DNA of 22,540 nucleotides, taken from contig JAHRWO010000129.1 of the NCBI GenBank assembly GCA_019105125.1, positions 1 through 22,540 of the forward strand, in the 5' to 3' direction. The translations under genes and the position numbers were made by a program. The notes under the pieces are model-generated. The model worked only from the letters and a program-made list of their open reading frames with translations. It did not search any database and was not told the origin of the DNA. Each line of letters opens with the position of its first letter. The stretch's first letter is position 1. This DNA is from Flavobacterium sp. GTDB lineage: Bacteria; Bacteroidota; Bacteroidia; Flavobacteriales; Flavobacteriaceae. Shown here one piece after another: positions 7,394 through 15,864 of this stretch.

Positions 7394-10300
7394 ATGGAGA
7401 AAAAAATACTATCCCTGCTATCATCCACACGCTTAATGGCCGTTTTGTTTATTCTTTTTGCTGTAGCCATGGCAGCTGGAACTTTTATTGAAGATGCTTA
7501 TAATACTGATACAGCACGAGTTATTGTTTACAATGCCGTTTGGTTTGAAGTTATTATGGTGTTTTTTATCATCAATTTTTTAGGCAACATCAAACGTTAT
7601 CAATTACATAAAAAAGAAAATTGGGCGACTTTAATTTTACATCTTTCTTTTATTCTAATTATCGTTGGAGCTTTTGTTACGCGTTATATTAGTTACGAAG
7701 GAATGATGCCAATTAGAGAAGGTGAATCTTCCAATATGATTTATTCAGACAAACCTTACCTAACCATTTTAGTAGATGGTGAGCATGAAGGTCAAATGCG
7801 AAGAAAAACTTTTGAGAAAGGATTGTATTTGGCGCCAGAAGTTAAGGAAGATCGTTTCTTAAATGCCTTTGCAAGTAATGATTTTACAATGTCAGGTGAT
7901 TTTAGTGGTATTCCTTTTGAAGTTGTTCATGAAGAATTTATTTTGAATGCTACTGAAACAGTTATTCCTTCTGCCACTGGTGAATTAATGTTGAAAATGG
8001 TAGAATCAAGTGGGGGAACTCGTCACGAACACTATTTAAAGGAAGGAGAAGTTCAAAATTTGCATAACGTACTTTTTGCTTTCAATAAGTTTACACAGGG
8101 TGCAATTAATATTACAAAAATAGGTGAGGCTTACACCATACAAACACCTTTTGAAGGTAACTTCATGAGAATGGCTGATCAGTTAAAAGGAGCAGTGATT
8201 AAAGATTCGGTACAGCCTTTAATGCTTCGCTCTCTCTATACAATTGGTGAGGCTCAGTTTGTTTTTCCTGAGTCAGCTATTAAAGGGGAATTAACTTTTA
8301 AATCTAATAACGATTTTAAAGACAAACAAACCGACGATGCGCTTCGAGTTAAAATTAAAACCCAAGGTAAAGAAGAATTAATCACCTTAGTAGGTTCAAG
8401 AGGGAAACAAGGAATTCCTCAAAGTGTAAAAATTGGAAATTTAGAATTTACACTTTTCTTTGGAAGTAAGATCTACAATACTCCATTTACAGTTAAGTTA
8501 GACGATTTTATTGCTGATAAATATCCTGGAACTGAAAATAGCTATTCGGCATTTATGAGTAAAATCGAAATTGCAGATGCAGATGACAAAAAATTTAAAG
8601 ATAGTATTTACATGAATCATATATTGGATTACAAAGGTTATCGTTTCTTCCAAGCAGGTTTTGATCCAGATGAAAAAGGAACACAATTATCGGTAAGTCA
8701 TGATTTTTGGGGTACTTGGATAACTTATATTGGTTACTTTTTATTGTATTTAGGTCTTATGGCAATTTTGTTTACTAAAAAAAGTCGCTTTAGTAGTTTG
8801 AAAGAAAAATTACAAAAAGTTAAAATTAAAAAAGCTAAAGTACTGTCTTTGCTTTTAATATTATTCTCATCGGTTATAGTTGCTCAACAGCACAATCACC
8901 AACCCAATAAAGCAGAAATTCTAAAGGTTCTAAAAAAATATGAAGTAAGTCCGGAGCACGCGAGAGAATTTGGAAAAGTTGTAATTCAAGATAATGGACG
9001 AATGAAGCCTATCAATACTTTTTCATCAGAATTATTGAGAAAAGTTTCTAAAAGCGATACATATGAAGGTATGAATTCTGATCAGGCCTTTTTATCGATG
9101 ACTCAATATCCTCAATATTGGTATTCTTTGCCAATAATTTATTTAAAAAGAGGAAATGACAGTATTCGAAAATTAATAGGCGTTGAAAAAGATGTAAAGT
9201 ATGCACCATTAGTGGCTTTTTTCGATGAAACTGGAAATTATAAATTGGCTCAATTTTTAGAAACAGCTTACAAAGAACCCGTTCCAAATCAATTTCAAAA
9301 AGACTTCATTGATGCAGATAAAAAAGTTAATCTTTTATATTCGGCATTAAGCGGACAAATTTTGAAAGTATTTCCTGTTCCAGGAGATAAATCGAACAAA
9401 TGGGTTTCGTTTCTTGAAGTAAATGAACCTACAAATACGGCTTTAGATTCTATTAAGAATGTAATGCCATTTTATTTAAATGCTTTAGATAAGGCATCGC
9501 AAACTAAAAATTATGAATTACCGAATAGTCTTTTAAAAGGATTAACGGAATATCAAAAAAAATACGGAAAAGCCGTAATGCTTTCTGAAAGTAAAATTAA
9601 CTCTGAAATTGTATATAATAAATACGATATTTTCAAACGATTGTATTATATGTATATGTTGGCTGGAGTTTTAATGTTAGCATTCTGTATTGTACAAATT
9701 TTCAAAGACTCTAAGTTAATCCGAATGATTATAAATAGTTTCCATGGATTGATAGGAGTGTTTTTCATATTGCATTTAGCGGGATTAATTGTAAGATGGT
9801 ATATTTCAGGTCATGCGCCTTGGAGTGATGCGTATGAAAGTATGATTTATGTAGCTTGGGCAACCATGTTTTTTGGATTAGCTTTTGGAAAAGATTCTAA
9901 ACTTACTGTTGCTTCAACAGCTTTTGTAACTTCAATGATTTTGATGATTGCGCACTGGAATTGGATGGATCCAACCATAGGAAATTTACAACCTGTTTTG
10001 AATTCGTATTGGTTAATGATTCACGTTGCCGTAATTGTGGCAAGTTACGGACCATTTACTTTAGCAATGGTTTTAGGTTTAGTTGCCTTGTTTTTAATGA
10101 TTTTCACAAATGAAAAAAATAAAGAAAGAATGAAATTAAGCATTGATGAAATCACTTACATTAATGAAATGGCATTAACCGTTGGTTTAGTAATGTTAAC
10201 TATTGGTAACTTCTTAGGAGGTCAATGGGCTAATGAAAGTTGGGGACGTTATTGGGGTTGGGACCCAAAGGAAACATGGGCATTAATCAGTATCATGGTT

Positions 10301-10549
10301 TATGCGTTTGTAATTCATGCTCGTTTTGTTCCTGCTTTACGTGGTAGATGGATTTACAATGTAATGAGTGTATTTGCCTTTGCTTCAATTATTATGACGT
10401 ATTTTGGAGTAAATTTCCACTTGAGTGGTTTACATAGTTATGCGTCTGGAGAAAAGCAAAATGTAACTTATTACATTTATATTGCCTTGGTTTTAGCTAT
10501 CATTTCGGCTATTGCTTATTTCCCATACAAGAAGTATTACAAGAAGTAA
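7394..10549 (+). CDS. ccsBA: Fused cytochrome c synthase CcsBA (system II cytochrome c biogenesis)
   Basis: A 1051-residue membrane protein that exports haem and attaches it to CXXCH motifs of c-type cytochromes outside the cytoplasmic membrane. The N-terminal CcsB/ResB half has membrane segments near 13-32, 48-63 and 80-98, with a candidate transmembrane His at 83. A large periplasmic domain runs to about 440, then a membrane segment near 442-460. A second hydrophobic stretch at about 481-498, resembling an internal signal peptide, precedes a soluble stretch to about 748. The CcsA/ResC half follows, with the tryptophan-rich WWD motif WANESWGRYWGWDPKETW (945-962) and candidate external haem-ligand histidines at 877 (MIHVAV) and 1014 (SGLHSYASG). 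Split systems encode two proteins. The fusion here is the known Bacteroidetes arrangement. It ends at a strong convergent terminator. Confidence 0.95.
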   Translation: MEKKILSLLSSTRLMAVLFILFAVAMAAGTFIEDAYNTDTARVIVYNAVWFEVIMVFFIINFLGNIKRYQLHKKENWATLILHLSFILIIVGAFVTRYISYEGMMPIREGESSNMIYSDKPYLTILVDGEHEGQMRRKTFEKGLYLAPEVKEDRFLNAFASNDFTMSGDFSGIPFEVVHEEFILNATETVIPSATGELMLKMVESSGGTRHEHYLKEGEVQNLHNVLFAFNKFTQGAINITKIGEAYTIQTPFEGNFMRMADQLKGAVIKDSVQPLMLRSLYTIGEAQFVFPESAIKGELTFKSNNDFKDKQTDDALRVKIKTQGKEELITLVGSRGKQGIPQSVKIGNLEFTLFFGSKIYNTPFTVKLDDFIADKYPGTENSYSAFMSKIEIADADDKKFKDSIYMNHILDYKGYRFFQAGFDPDEKGTQLSVSHDFWGTWITYIGYFLLYLGLMAILFTKKSRFSSLKEKLQKVKIKKAKVLSLLLILFSSVIVAQQHNHQPNKAEILKVLKKYEVSPEHAREFGKVVIQDNGRMKPINTFSSELLRKVSKSDTYEGMNSDQAFLSMTQYPQYWYSLPIIYLKRGNDSIRKLIGVEKDVKYAPLVAFFDETGNYKLAQFLETAYKEPVPNQFQKDFIDADKKVNLLYSALSGQILKVFPVPGDKSNKWVSFLEVNEPTNTALDSIKNVMPFYLNALDKASQTKNYELPNSLLKGLTEYQKKYGKAVMLSESKINSEIVYNKYDIFKRLYYMYMLAGVLMLAFCIVQIFKDSKLIRMIINSFHGLIGVFFILHLAGLIVRWYISGHAPWSDAYESMIYVAWATMFFGLAFGKDSKLTVASTAFVTSMILMIAHWNWMDPTIGNLQPVLNSYWLMIHVAVIVASYGPFTLAMVLGLVALFLMIFTNEKNKERMKLSIDEITYINEMALTVGLVMLTIGNFLGGQWANESWGRYWGWDPKETWALISIMVYAFVIHARFVPALRGRWIYNVMSVFAFASIIMTYFGVNFHLSGLHSYASGEKQNVTYYIYIALVLAIISAIAYFPYKKYYKK

Positions 10550-10576
10550 AAAATAATATTCGTAATTATTTTGCAT

Positions 10577-10614
10577 AAAAACGAGGCTGTTCATAATCGA
10601 ACAGCCTCGTTTTT
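10577..10614. terminator. Bidirectional terminator between ccsBA and the antiporter gene
   Basis: A perfect 12-bp GC-containing stem pairs 10581-10592 (ACGAGGCTGTTC) with 10599-10610 (GAACAGCCTCGT) around a 6-base loop. It is flanked by A4 on the left and a T run on the right, so it can stop transcription from both directions. The last base overlaps the stop codon of the convergent antiporter gene. Confidence 0.92.
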
Positions 10615-12071
10615 TAATTTAATATCGATTTAATTTTTTCCATTTCATTTTCATTGGAAGAAATGACGTTTAGTAAATCCTTTTCTTTAATTATTGTAGC
10701 TCCACTTGGTGTGAGATATTTATTTTCTCTTTTAATCAAGGTAATGACTGCTGTTTTAGGAAAAGCTAAATCGACAATTTTTTTTCCAATAATACTACTA
10801 TTTGATGAAATTTCAATTTGTTCAAAGTGGTTTTTTGGAATATCTAAAATTAACGCCTCGTTAGGTCGAATTGGTTTTATACTTTCCGGCATAGATACTT
10901 TTAACCATTTAGCTACTGTAGATAAAGTAGTTCCTTGTAATAAAATTGAACTTAGCGAAATGAAAAATACAATATTAAAAATCATATCTGCTTTGTCAAT
11001 TCCGGCAATCAGTGGGTAGGTGGCAAATACGATAGGAACAGCTCCTCTTAATCCAACCCATGATATGTATAATTTTTGTTTTAATCGCATTTTAAAAGGA
11101 ATTGTACTAATAAAAACGCTCAAAGGTCGTGCTATGAGAATTAGGAATAACGAGATTAATAATCCTATTCCAAAAACATCATAAACATGAGACGGATATA
11201 CTAACAGTCCAAGGGTTAAGAACAATACGATTTGCATCAACCAAGCCAAACCATCAAACATTTTCAGAATCGCTTTTTTATGGATTAAATCTTGATTTCC
11301 TAGATACACGGCACAAAAGTAAATTGCTAAGAAACCGTTTCCTCCAATTGCGTCAGTTGCTGAAAAGGTTAAAAACATCAATGCTATGACTAAAATTGGG
11401 TAAAGACCTTCGAAGTCTAAGCTAATTTTGTTGATGATTAATTTGCTGAGCTTTCCAAAAAGTAATCCAGCTACAGCACCAATACTCATTTGTTTTAAGA
11501 AAAGCGGAATTAAATCGAAAACTTCTTTGTCTTGATTTACTACTAAACTTAAAAAAGCAATGGTTAATACATAAGCCATAGGATCGTTGCTACCACTTTC
11601 TAATTCTAACGTAGGTCTTAAGTTGTGTTTTAAAGCTAAACTTTTGGAACGTAAAATGGAGAATACAGCAGCAGCATCAGTAGAAGAAACAATTGAACCT
11701 AATAATAAACTTTCAAAAATTGTAAAATCTGTTACTGCCCAAACAAAACCACCAAGGGTAAAAGCAGTAAGAAGAACACCTAATGTAGACAGCACCAAAC
11801 CTTCTTTTAAAATAGGTTTGACAGCTGTCCAGTTAGTGTCTAAACCTCCAGAAAATAGAATAAAGTTAAGAGAAACAATTCCGATGAACTGAGCATACTC
11901 TGGATTGTCAAAGTGAATTCCGCCAATTCCTTCAGATCCAGATAACATTCCAATGGCCAAGAATAAGACTAAGGTAGGAACTCCAAATTTATATGAAGTT
12001 TTACCCGCAAAAATGCTAATTAATAAAAGTAAAGAACCTACAAATAAAAAATTTTCTATAGTTAAATTCAT
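10614..12071 (-). CDS. K+/H+ (or Na+/H+) antiporter, CPA1 family with C-terminal RCK_C domain
   Basis: A 485-residue transporter resembling NhaP2/CvrA potassium/proton antiporters. Around a dozen hydrophobic segments cover residues 1-390. The ion-binding region has SIVSSTDAAAVFS (Thr131-Asp132) and ELESGSNDPMAY (Asn162-Asp163), which match the CPA1 transport core. The C-terminal region from about residue 400 (ALILDIPKNHFEQIEISS, then SIIGKKIVDLAFPKTAVI and GATIIKEKDLLNVI) is an RCK_C (TrkA_C) ligand-sensing domain, as in NhaP2. It starts 5 bases after the upstream universal-stress-like gene, so the two form an operon. Ion specificity cannot be read from the sequence, so I leave the symbol empty. 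Confidence 0.9.
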   Translation of the reverse strand: MNLTIENFLFVGSLLLLISIFAGKTSYKFGVPTLVLFLAIGMLSGSEGIGGIHFDNPEYAQFIGIVSLNFILFSGGLDTNWTAVKPILKEGLVLSTLGVLLTAFTLGGFVWAVTDFTIFESLLLGSIVSSTDAAAVFSILRSKSLALKHNLRPTLELESGSNDPMAYVLTIAFLSLVVNQDKEVFDLIPLFLKQMSIGAVAGLLFGKLSKLIINKISLDFEGLYPILVIALMFLTFSATDAIGGNGFLAIYFCAVYLGNQDLIHKKAILKMFDGLAWLMQIVLFLTLGLLVYPSHVYDVFGIGLLISLFLILIARPLSVFISTIPFKMRLKQKLYISWVGLRGAVPIVFATYPLIAGIDKADMIFNIVFFISLSSILLQGTTLSTVAKWLKVSMPESIKPIRPNEALILDIPKNHFEQIEISSNSSIIGKKIVDLAFPKTAVITLIKRENKYLTPSGATIIKEKDLLNVISSNENEMEKIKSILN

Positions 12072-12076
12072 AGTTG

Positions 12077-12883
12077 TTATTTTGGAATTATTATTAATGG
12101 AAAAGTTGCTTTTTTGACTAAATCATCAATGTATAATTTTCGAAAAAAAAGATCAAAAAGATTTCTTGGTCCTTTTTGAACTACTAAAAAACTGCTTTCA
12201 AAATCAATTTGATTTTTAAAGTCGGAGTTGGAGAAATCTCCTTTTACGATTAGAATTTCCGAATTACATTTTTGGTATAAATCTTTGAGTGATTTTAAAT
12301 GATTTTCAATTTTAAAATAATTTTCTTCATTTTCAACGTGAGTAAAAAAAACAATTTTATTGACTTTATTTTTCAACGACTCGAGCACTTGCTCAACTTG
12401 CTTGTGATTGATTTCAAATTTTGGATGTGTTGCAAAATATAGGGTTTTGGGAATTTCATAATTAAAATTTTCAGGCAAAGCAACTAGTAAAGAATTTGTT
12501 TCTTCAATAATTTTTAAAATAGTACTTTTCGAAAAAAAACTTTCGAAATCCTCTTTTTCTTTTTGTTTAGCAATTATCCAATCACATATTTGTGAATCCT
12601 GAATGCTTTCAATGTAATTTACCAAATTTTTTTCAGTAATTTCACACGCTATATTGTATTGATTCAGATTGATAATTTCATTGATTTTTGATATTGCTTC
12701 TTTTTTTTCAATTTCTAAAATTCCTCTTTTGGTTTCAGAATCAGTAAAAGAAGGAATCAATCGATCGGTTTGATGTAATAGCAATAAATTACTTTTAATT
12801 TCAGTTGCCCAATGATTGCTAAAATTTATAAGTTTTTCGTTTTCATTGCCGAATTCAAATAATGTAATAGTTCTGTTTCGCAT
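12077..12883 (-). CDS. Universal stress protein-like protein, probably two UspA-like domains
   Basis: A 268-residue soluble protein. The first domain (about 1-125) begins TITLFEFGNENEKLINFS and continues with WATEIKSNLLLLH, the beta-alpha-beta pattern of UspA. The second (about 130-268) has LLVALPENFN, TLYFATHP and KIVFFTHVEN, and ends with KATFPLIIIPK, the typical final strand. The canonical ATP-binding loop GX2GX9G(S/T) is not recognisable. In its place is KGPRNLFDLFFRKLY, so nucleotide binding is doubtful. The gene is the first of a two-gene operon with the antiporter. This suggests, as inference only, a role in regulating ion transport, as Usp domains attached to antiporters do elsewhere. 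No signal peptide or membrane segment is present. Sequence divergence makes the family call moderate. Confidence 0.7.
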   Translation of the reverse strand: MRNRTITLFEFGNENEKLINFSNHWATEIKSNLLLLHQTDRLIPSFTDSETKRGILEIEKKEAISKINEIINLNQYNIACEITEKNLVNYIESIQDSQICDWIIAKQKEKEDFESFFSKSTILKIIEETNSLLVALPENFNYEIPKTLYFATHPKFEINHKQVEQVLESLKNKVNKIVFFTHVENEENYFKIENHLKSLKDLYQKCNSEILIVKGDFSNSDFKNQIDFESSFLVVQKGPRNLFDLFFRKLYIDDLVKKATFPLIIIPK

Positions 12884-12959
12884 AGACTTTAATTTATGAC
12901 AAAATACAACAAAATATATTTTTAACTTATGTTTAGCATGTTAAACTTAATTTAAAATT

Positions 12960-12967
12960 TAACTTTG
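12960..12967 (+). promoter_or_regulatory. Candidate -7 promoter element for the glutathione peroxidase gene
   Basis: TAACTTTG matches TAnnTTTG but lies only 10 bases before the start codon at 12978. If used, it would leave a leader of only a few bases, or the true promoter lies further upstream. The same octamer occurs upstream of menD and of the double-OmpA gene. Confidence 0.3.
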
Positions 12968-12977
12968 AAATAAAAAA

Positions 12978-13568
12978 ATGAGAAAAATTGTAAGTTTAGT
13001 AACGTTAGTTAGTTTTTTCTTTAGTTGTCAAAATCTGGCACAAAATAAAGATGTTATGTCTACCAAAGTAACAACATCTATGAAAAAAGAAACCATTTAT
13101 CAATTTAAAGTAGAAGATTTGAGTGGCGATTCATTCGATTTTTCAACACTAAAAGGAAAGAAAATCTTAGTTGTTAACACCGCTTCAGAATGTGGTTTAA
13201 CACCACAATACGAACAACTACAAGCCATTTACGAAAAATACAAAGACAAAAACTTTGTAATTGTTGGTTTTCCAGCAAACAATTTTGGAGCGCAAGAGCC
13301 AGGAAGTAATCAACAAATTGCAACATTTTGCCAAAAAAATTACGGTGTAACATTTCCTATGATGGCTAAAATTTCGGTGAAAGGAAGCGACATGCATCCC
13401 GTATACCAATTTTTAACCCAAAAAGCCAAAAACGGATTAGAAGACAGCGAAGTGCAATGGAACTTCCAAAAATACCTAATCAATGAAAAAGGTGAATTAG
13501 CAAAAGTAATTTCGCCAAGAACATTACCAACCGATGCTGAAATCGTGAATTGGATTGAAGGGAAATAA
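12978..13568 (+). CDS. Glutathione peroxidase family thiol peroxidase, predicted lipoprotein
   Basis: A 196-residue peroxidase that reduces hydrogen peroxide or lipid hydroperoxides, probably with thioredoxin as electron donor as for other Cys-type bacterial enzymes. Residues 1-17 are a signal sequence ending FFFSC, a plausible though non-ideal lipobox with Cys17. The catalytic Cys72 lies in NTASECGLTPQY. The rest of the catalytic tetrad is Gln106 (FGAQEPGS) and Trp161-Asn162 (VQWNFQKYL). Cys118 (ATFCQKNYGVTFP) is at the expected resolving-cysteine position. The usual GFPCNQF signature reads GFPANNF here, so that Cys is Ala100. The signal peptide supports the start at 12978 over an internal Met at residue 27. 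It is divergent from the Usp-antiporter operon and convergent with the GNAT gene. Confidence 0.93.
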   Translation: MRKIVSLVTLVSFFFSCQNLAQNKDVMSTKVTTSMKKETIYQFKVEDLSGDSFDFSTLKGKKILVVNTASECGLTPQYEQLQAIYEKYKDKNFVIVGFPANNFGAQEPGSNQQIATFCQKNYGVTFPMMAKISVKGSDMHPVYQFLTQKAKNGLEDSEVQWNFQKYLINEKGELAKVISPRTLPTDAEIVNWIEGK

Positions 13569-13577
13569 TTTAGTATT

Positions 13578-13633
13578 CAGTTTTCAGTCGCAGTTTTCAG
13601 TATAGGTTAACTGCGACTGAGCACTGCGACTGA
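13578..13633. repeat. Short palindromic repeat element built on ACTGCGACTG
   Basis: On the left, CAGTTTTCAGT occurs twice with a 13-base period (13578-13588 and 13591-13601). On the right, ACTGCGACTGA occurs twice with a 13-base period (13610-13620 and 13623-13633). TCAGTCGCAGTT (13584-13595) pairs perfectly with AACTGCGACTGA (13609-13620) as a 12-bp stem with a 13-base loop. It fills the gap between two convergent genes and may serve as a terminator. Similar ACTGCGACTG arrays are, to my recollection, scattered between genes in flavobacterial genomes. Whether it recurs in this genome cannot be seen from one window. Confidence 0.75.
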
Positions 13634-13635
13634 TT

Positions 13636-14130
13636 TTAAAGCATTTTTTGTACAAAAACAGAATGTAGCCATCGGTTAAATTTATATCCTGATTCTTTTA
13701 TAAACCCAACTTCTTCAAAGCCAAACTTCTTATGAAAATCGATACTATTTTTGTTTTCAGAATCGATAACACCAATCATAGTATGTAGGTTTTGAGTTTT
13801 GGCTCTTTTTATCAATTCGGTTAGTAGTAGTTTTCCGATGCTTTTTCCGATGTAATTCTTGTTGGCATAAACCGAATGTTCTACGGTGAATTTATAAGCC
13901 TCTCTGAATCGAAATTCATTGTAATAACCAAAACCCACAACTTCACGGTTCATTTCGGCTACTATTACAGGAAATCCTTTCTCAAGTTTTTCTTCAAATA
14001 TAGCTTCTTGAGTTGCTAAGGTTCGGGGTTGGTAATCATATAAAGCTGTCGAATTAAGAATAGCATCGTTAATGATTGCTAAAATCGACGGGCAGTCTAT
14101 TGTTTTATAGTCTCTAATTTTTATCTCCAT
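13636..14130 (-). CDS. GNAT family N-acetyltransferase (phosphinothricin acetyltransferase / MnaT-like)
   Basis: A 164-residue acetyltransferase that would transfer acetyl from acetyl-CoA to an amino group, by family similarity probably of an amino acid or small amine. It begins IKIRDYKTIDCPSILAI, with the family's NSTALYDYQPRT stretch, the core strand VEHSVYANKNY, the acetyl-CoA pyrophosphate loop IGKSIGKLLL (matching Q/RxxGxG/A in relaxed form) and the C-terminal NSIDFHKKFGFEEVG. I choose the start at 14130 (MEIKIRDYK). An upstream ATG at 14175 would add 15 residues (MKRFLVLLLNNFFIK) that are absent from the normal GNAT start and would run into the menD promoter region. The substrate cannot be told from sequence. 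Confidence 0.85.
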   Translation of the reverse strand: MEIKIRDYKTIDCPSILAIINDAILNSTALYDYQPRTLATQEAIFEEKLEKGFPVIVAEMNREVVGFGYYNEFRFREAYKFTVEHSVYANKNYIGKSIGKLLLTELIKRAKTQNLHTMIGVIDSENKNSIDFHKKFGFEEVGFIKESGYKFNRWLHSVFVQKML

Positions 14131-14180
14131 TTTTATAAAGAAATTATTAAGTAAAAGTACTAAAAACCTTTTCAAGTTTG

Positions 14181-14188
14181 TAACTTTG
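14181..14188 (+). promoter_or_regulatory. Candidate -7 promoter element for menD
   Basis: TAACTTTG matches TAnnTTTG, 23 bases before the menD start codon. No -33 TTG is found at usual spacing. Confidence 0.4.
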
Positions 14189-14211
14189 TAGTTCTATTAT
14201 TTTACAAAAAA

Positions 14212-15864
14212 ATGATGTATCCTAAAATTCCTTTGGCGCAAAGTATTATTTCCATTTGCCAACAAAAAGGAGTACAACATATCGTAATTTCTCCTGGTTC
14301 ACGTAATGCACCTTTGACTATTGGATTTACTAATAATCCCTTTTTTAAATGTTATAGTGTTGCAGATGAACGTAGTGCTGCTTTTTTTGCACTTGGGATA
14401 GCGCAACAAATTAAAAAACCTGTAGCTGTTGTTTGTACATCAGGTTCTGCTGTGTTAAATTATTATCCAGCGGTGGCAGAGGCGTTTTATAGCCAAATAC
14501 CCTTAGTGGTAATTTCGGCAGACAGACCTCAAAGTAAAATTGATATTGGCGACGGTCAAACCATTCGTCAGGAAAACGTTCTGGGAAATCATAGCCTTTA
14601 TAATGCTAACCTGCGCGAAGATATATCGGTTGAAAACGACAATCTCATTCAAATGGCCTTGCATGTTGCAGCTACCCAAAAAGGGCCTGTTCATATCAAT
14701 GCCCCTTTCGAAGAACCTTTGTACGAAACCGTTCCCGAATTACTAGTGAAACCCAAAATTGTTGATTTTAATACTGAAAACAAAACGTTCTCTTTAGGGA
14801 ATTCAACTGTAGAAACATGGAATAAAGCGACTAAGAAATTGGTTTTAGTAGGAGAGTTATTCCCGAATTCAGTAGCGCAAAAATATTTAGATGTTTTAGC
14901 TACTGACCCAAGTGTGGTGGTTTTGACTGAAAAAACATCCAATTTACATCATCCCACTTTCATCGATCAGATTGATACTTTGATTACACCATTCACCGAG
15001 GATGATTTTAAAGCATTTCAACCAGAAATTCTCTTAACTTTTGGAGGAATGGTCGTATCGAAACGTATTAAAGCTTTTTTACGAAAATACAAACCAGCAC
15101 ATCATTGGCATGTAGACGAATTACGTGCGTATGATACTTTTGGAGCATTATCATATCATTTTAAATCGAGTATTAATCCCTTTTTTGAGCAGATTTTAAA
15201 TGTTCCCTTTGTAGAAAGTTCCTATAAATTTGATACAGTTAGTATTTGGAATAATAGAGTAGAGAAGCATCAAGAATATGTTTCTAAAATATCTTTTTCA
15301 GATTTTAAAGTATTTAATTTTATTTGTCAAAATTTACCGCAACATATTCAATTGCAAGTTAGTAATAGTTCAGCAATACGATATTTGCAGTTGTTTGATT
15401 TAGACCCAACTATTCAAGTTTTTTGTAATCGGGGTACGAGTGGAATTGATGGGAGTACTTCTACAGCAATAGGAGCAGCAGTGGCTTCAACTTTGCCAAC
15501 TGTTTTAATTACAGGCGATATTAGTTTTTTATACGACAGTAACGCTTTGTGGAACAATTACATTCCCAAAAATTTCAAAATTATTTTGTTGAATAATAGC
15601 GGTGGCGGTATTTTTAGAATTTTACCAGGACATCAAGAAACCGAAACTTTTAATATTTTTTTTGAAACTTCTCATGATTTAAATGCTTTTCATTTAGCTA
15701 ACATGTACGATTTCGATTACTTTAAAGCTAATGATCAAATTTCGCTAATTGAACAATATCAACTTTTCTTACAAAATAATGAGAAGCCAAGTATTTTAGA
15801 AATATTTACTCCCGAAAAAGAAAACAATGGCATTTTATTGTCTTTTTTTAGGAATTTAGTTTAG
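14212..15864 (+). CDS. menD: 2-succinyl-5-enolpyruvyl-6-hydroxy-3-cyclohexene-1-carboxylate synthase
   Basis: A 550-residue thiamine-diphosphate enzyme that joins isochorismate and 2-oxoglutarate with loss of CO2, the first committed step of menaquinone synthesis. The N-terminal pyrimidine-binding domain has VISPGSRNAPL and the catalytic-Glu segment VADERSAAFFALG (Glu53). GDGQTIRQ lies further on. The C-terminal pyrophosphate domain has CNRGTSGIDGSTSTAIGAA and the ThDP/Mg motif ITGDISFLYDSNALWNN, followed by NNSGGGIFRILPG. Length is typical. Two ATG codons are adjacent (14212 and 14215) and either could start the protein. It stands alone: the GNAT gene is divergent and a long AT-rich gap follows. 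Menaquinone is the usual respiratory quinone of flavobacteria. Confidence 0.96.
   Translation: MMYPKIPLAQSIISICQQKGVQHIVISPGSRNAPLTIGFTNNPFFKCYSVADERSAAFFALGIAQQIKKPVAVVCTSGSAVLNYYPAVAEAFYSQIPLVVISADRPQSKIDIGDGQTIRQENVLGNHSLYNANLREDISVENDNLIQMALHVAATQKGPVHINAPFEEPLYETVPELLVKPKIVDFNTENKTFSLGNSTVETWNKATKKLVLVGELFPNSVAQKYLDVLATDPSVVVLTEKTSNLHHPTFIDQIDTLITPFTEDDFKAFQPEILLTFGGMVVSKRIKAFLRKYKPAHHWHVDELRAYDTFGALSYHFKSSINPFFEQILNVPFVESSYKFDTVSIWNNRVEKHQEYVSKISFSDFKVFNFICQNLPQHIQLQVSNSSAIRYLQLFDLDPTIQVFCNRGTSGIDGSTSTAIGAAVASTLPTVLITGDISFLYDSNALWNNYIPKNFKIILLNNSGGGIFRILPGHQETETFNIFFETSHDLNAFHLANMYDFDYFKANDQISLIEQYQLFLQNNEKPSILEIFTPEKENNGILLSFFRNLV

Noticed and set aside
10654..11892. Plus-strand open frames of 121 and 101 codons opposite the antiporter gene
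   Set aside because: Both are antisense to a well-supported transporter and show no family features.
12925..12950. Imperfect palindrome GTTTAGCATGTTAAAC upstream of the peroxidase gene as an operator
   Set aside because: Only 5-bp arms in AT-rich DNA; too weak without comparison.
14131..14175. Upstream ATG for the GNAT gene at 14175
   Set aside because: The additional 15 residues look like random hydrophobic coding, while the family begins at the MEIKIRDY start.
14503..14942. Short frames on both strands inside menD
   Set aside because: They overlap conserved MenD coding sequence and have no support of their own.
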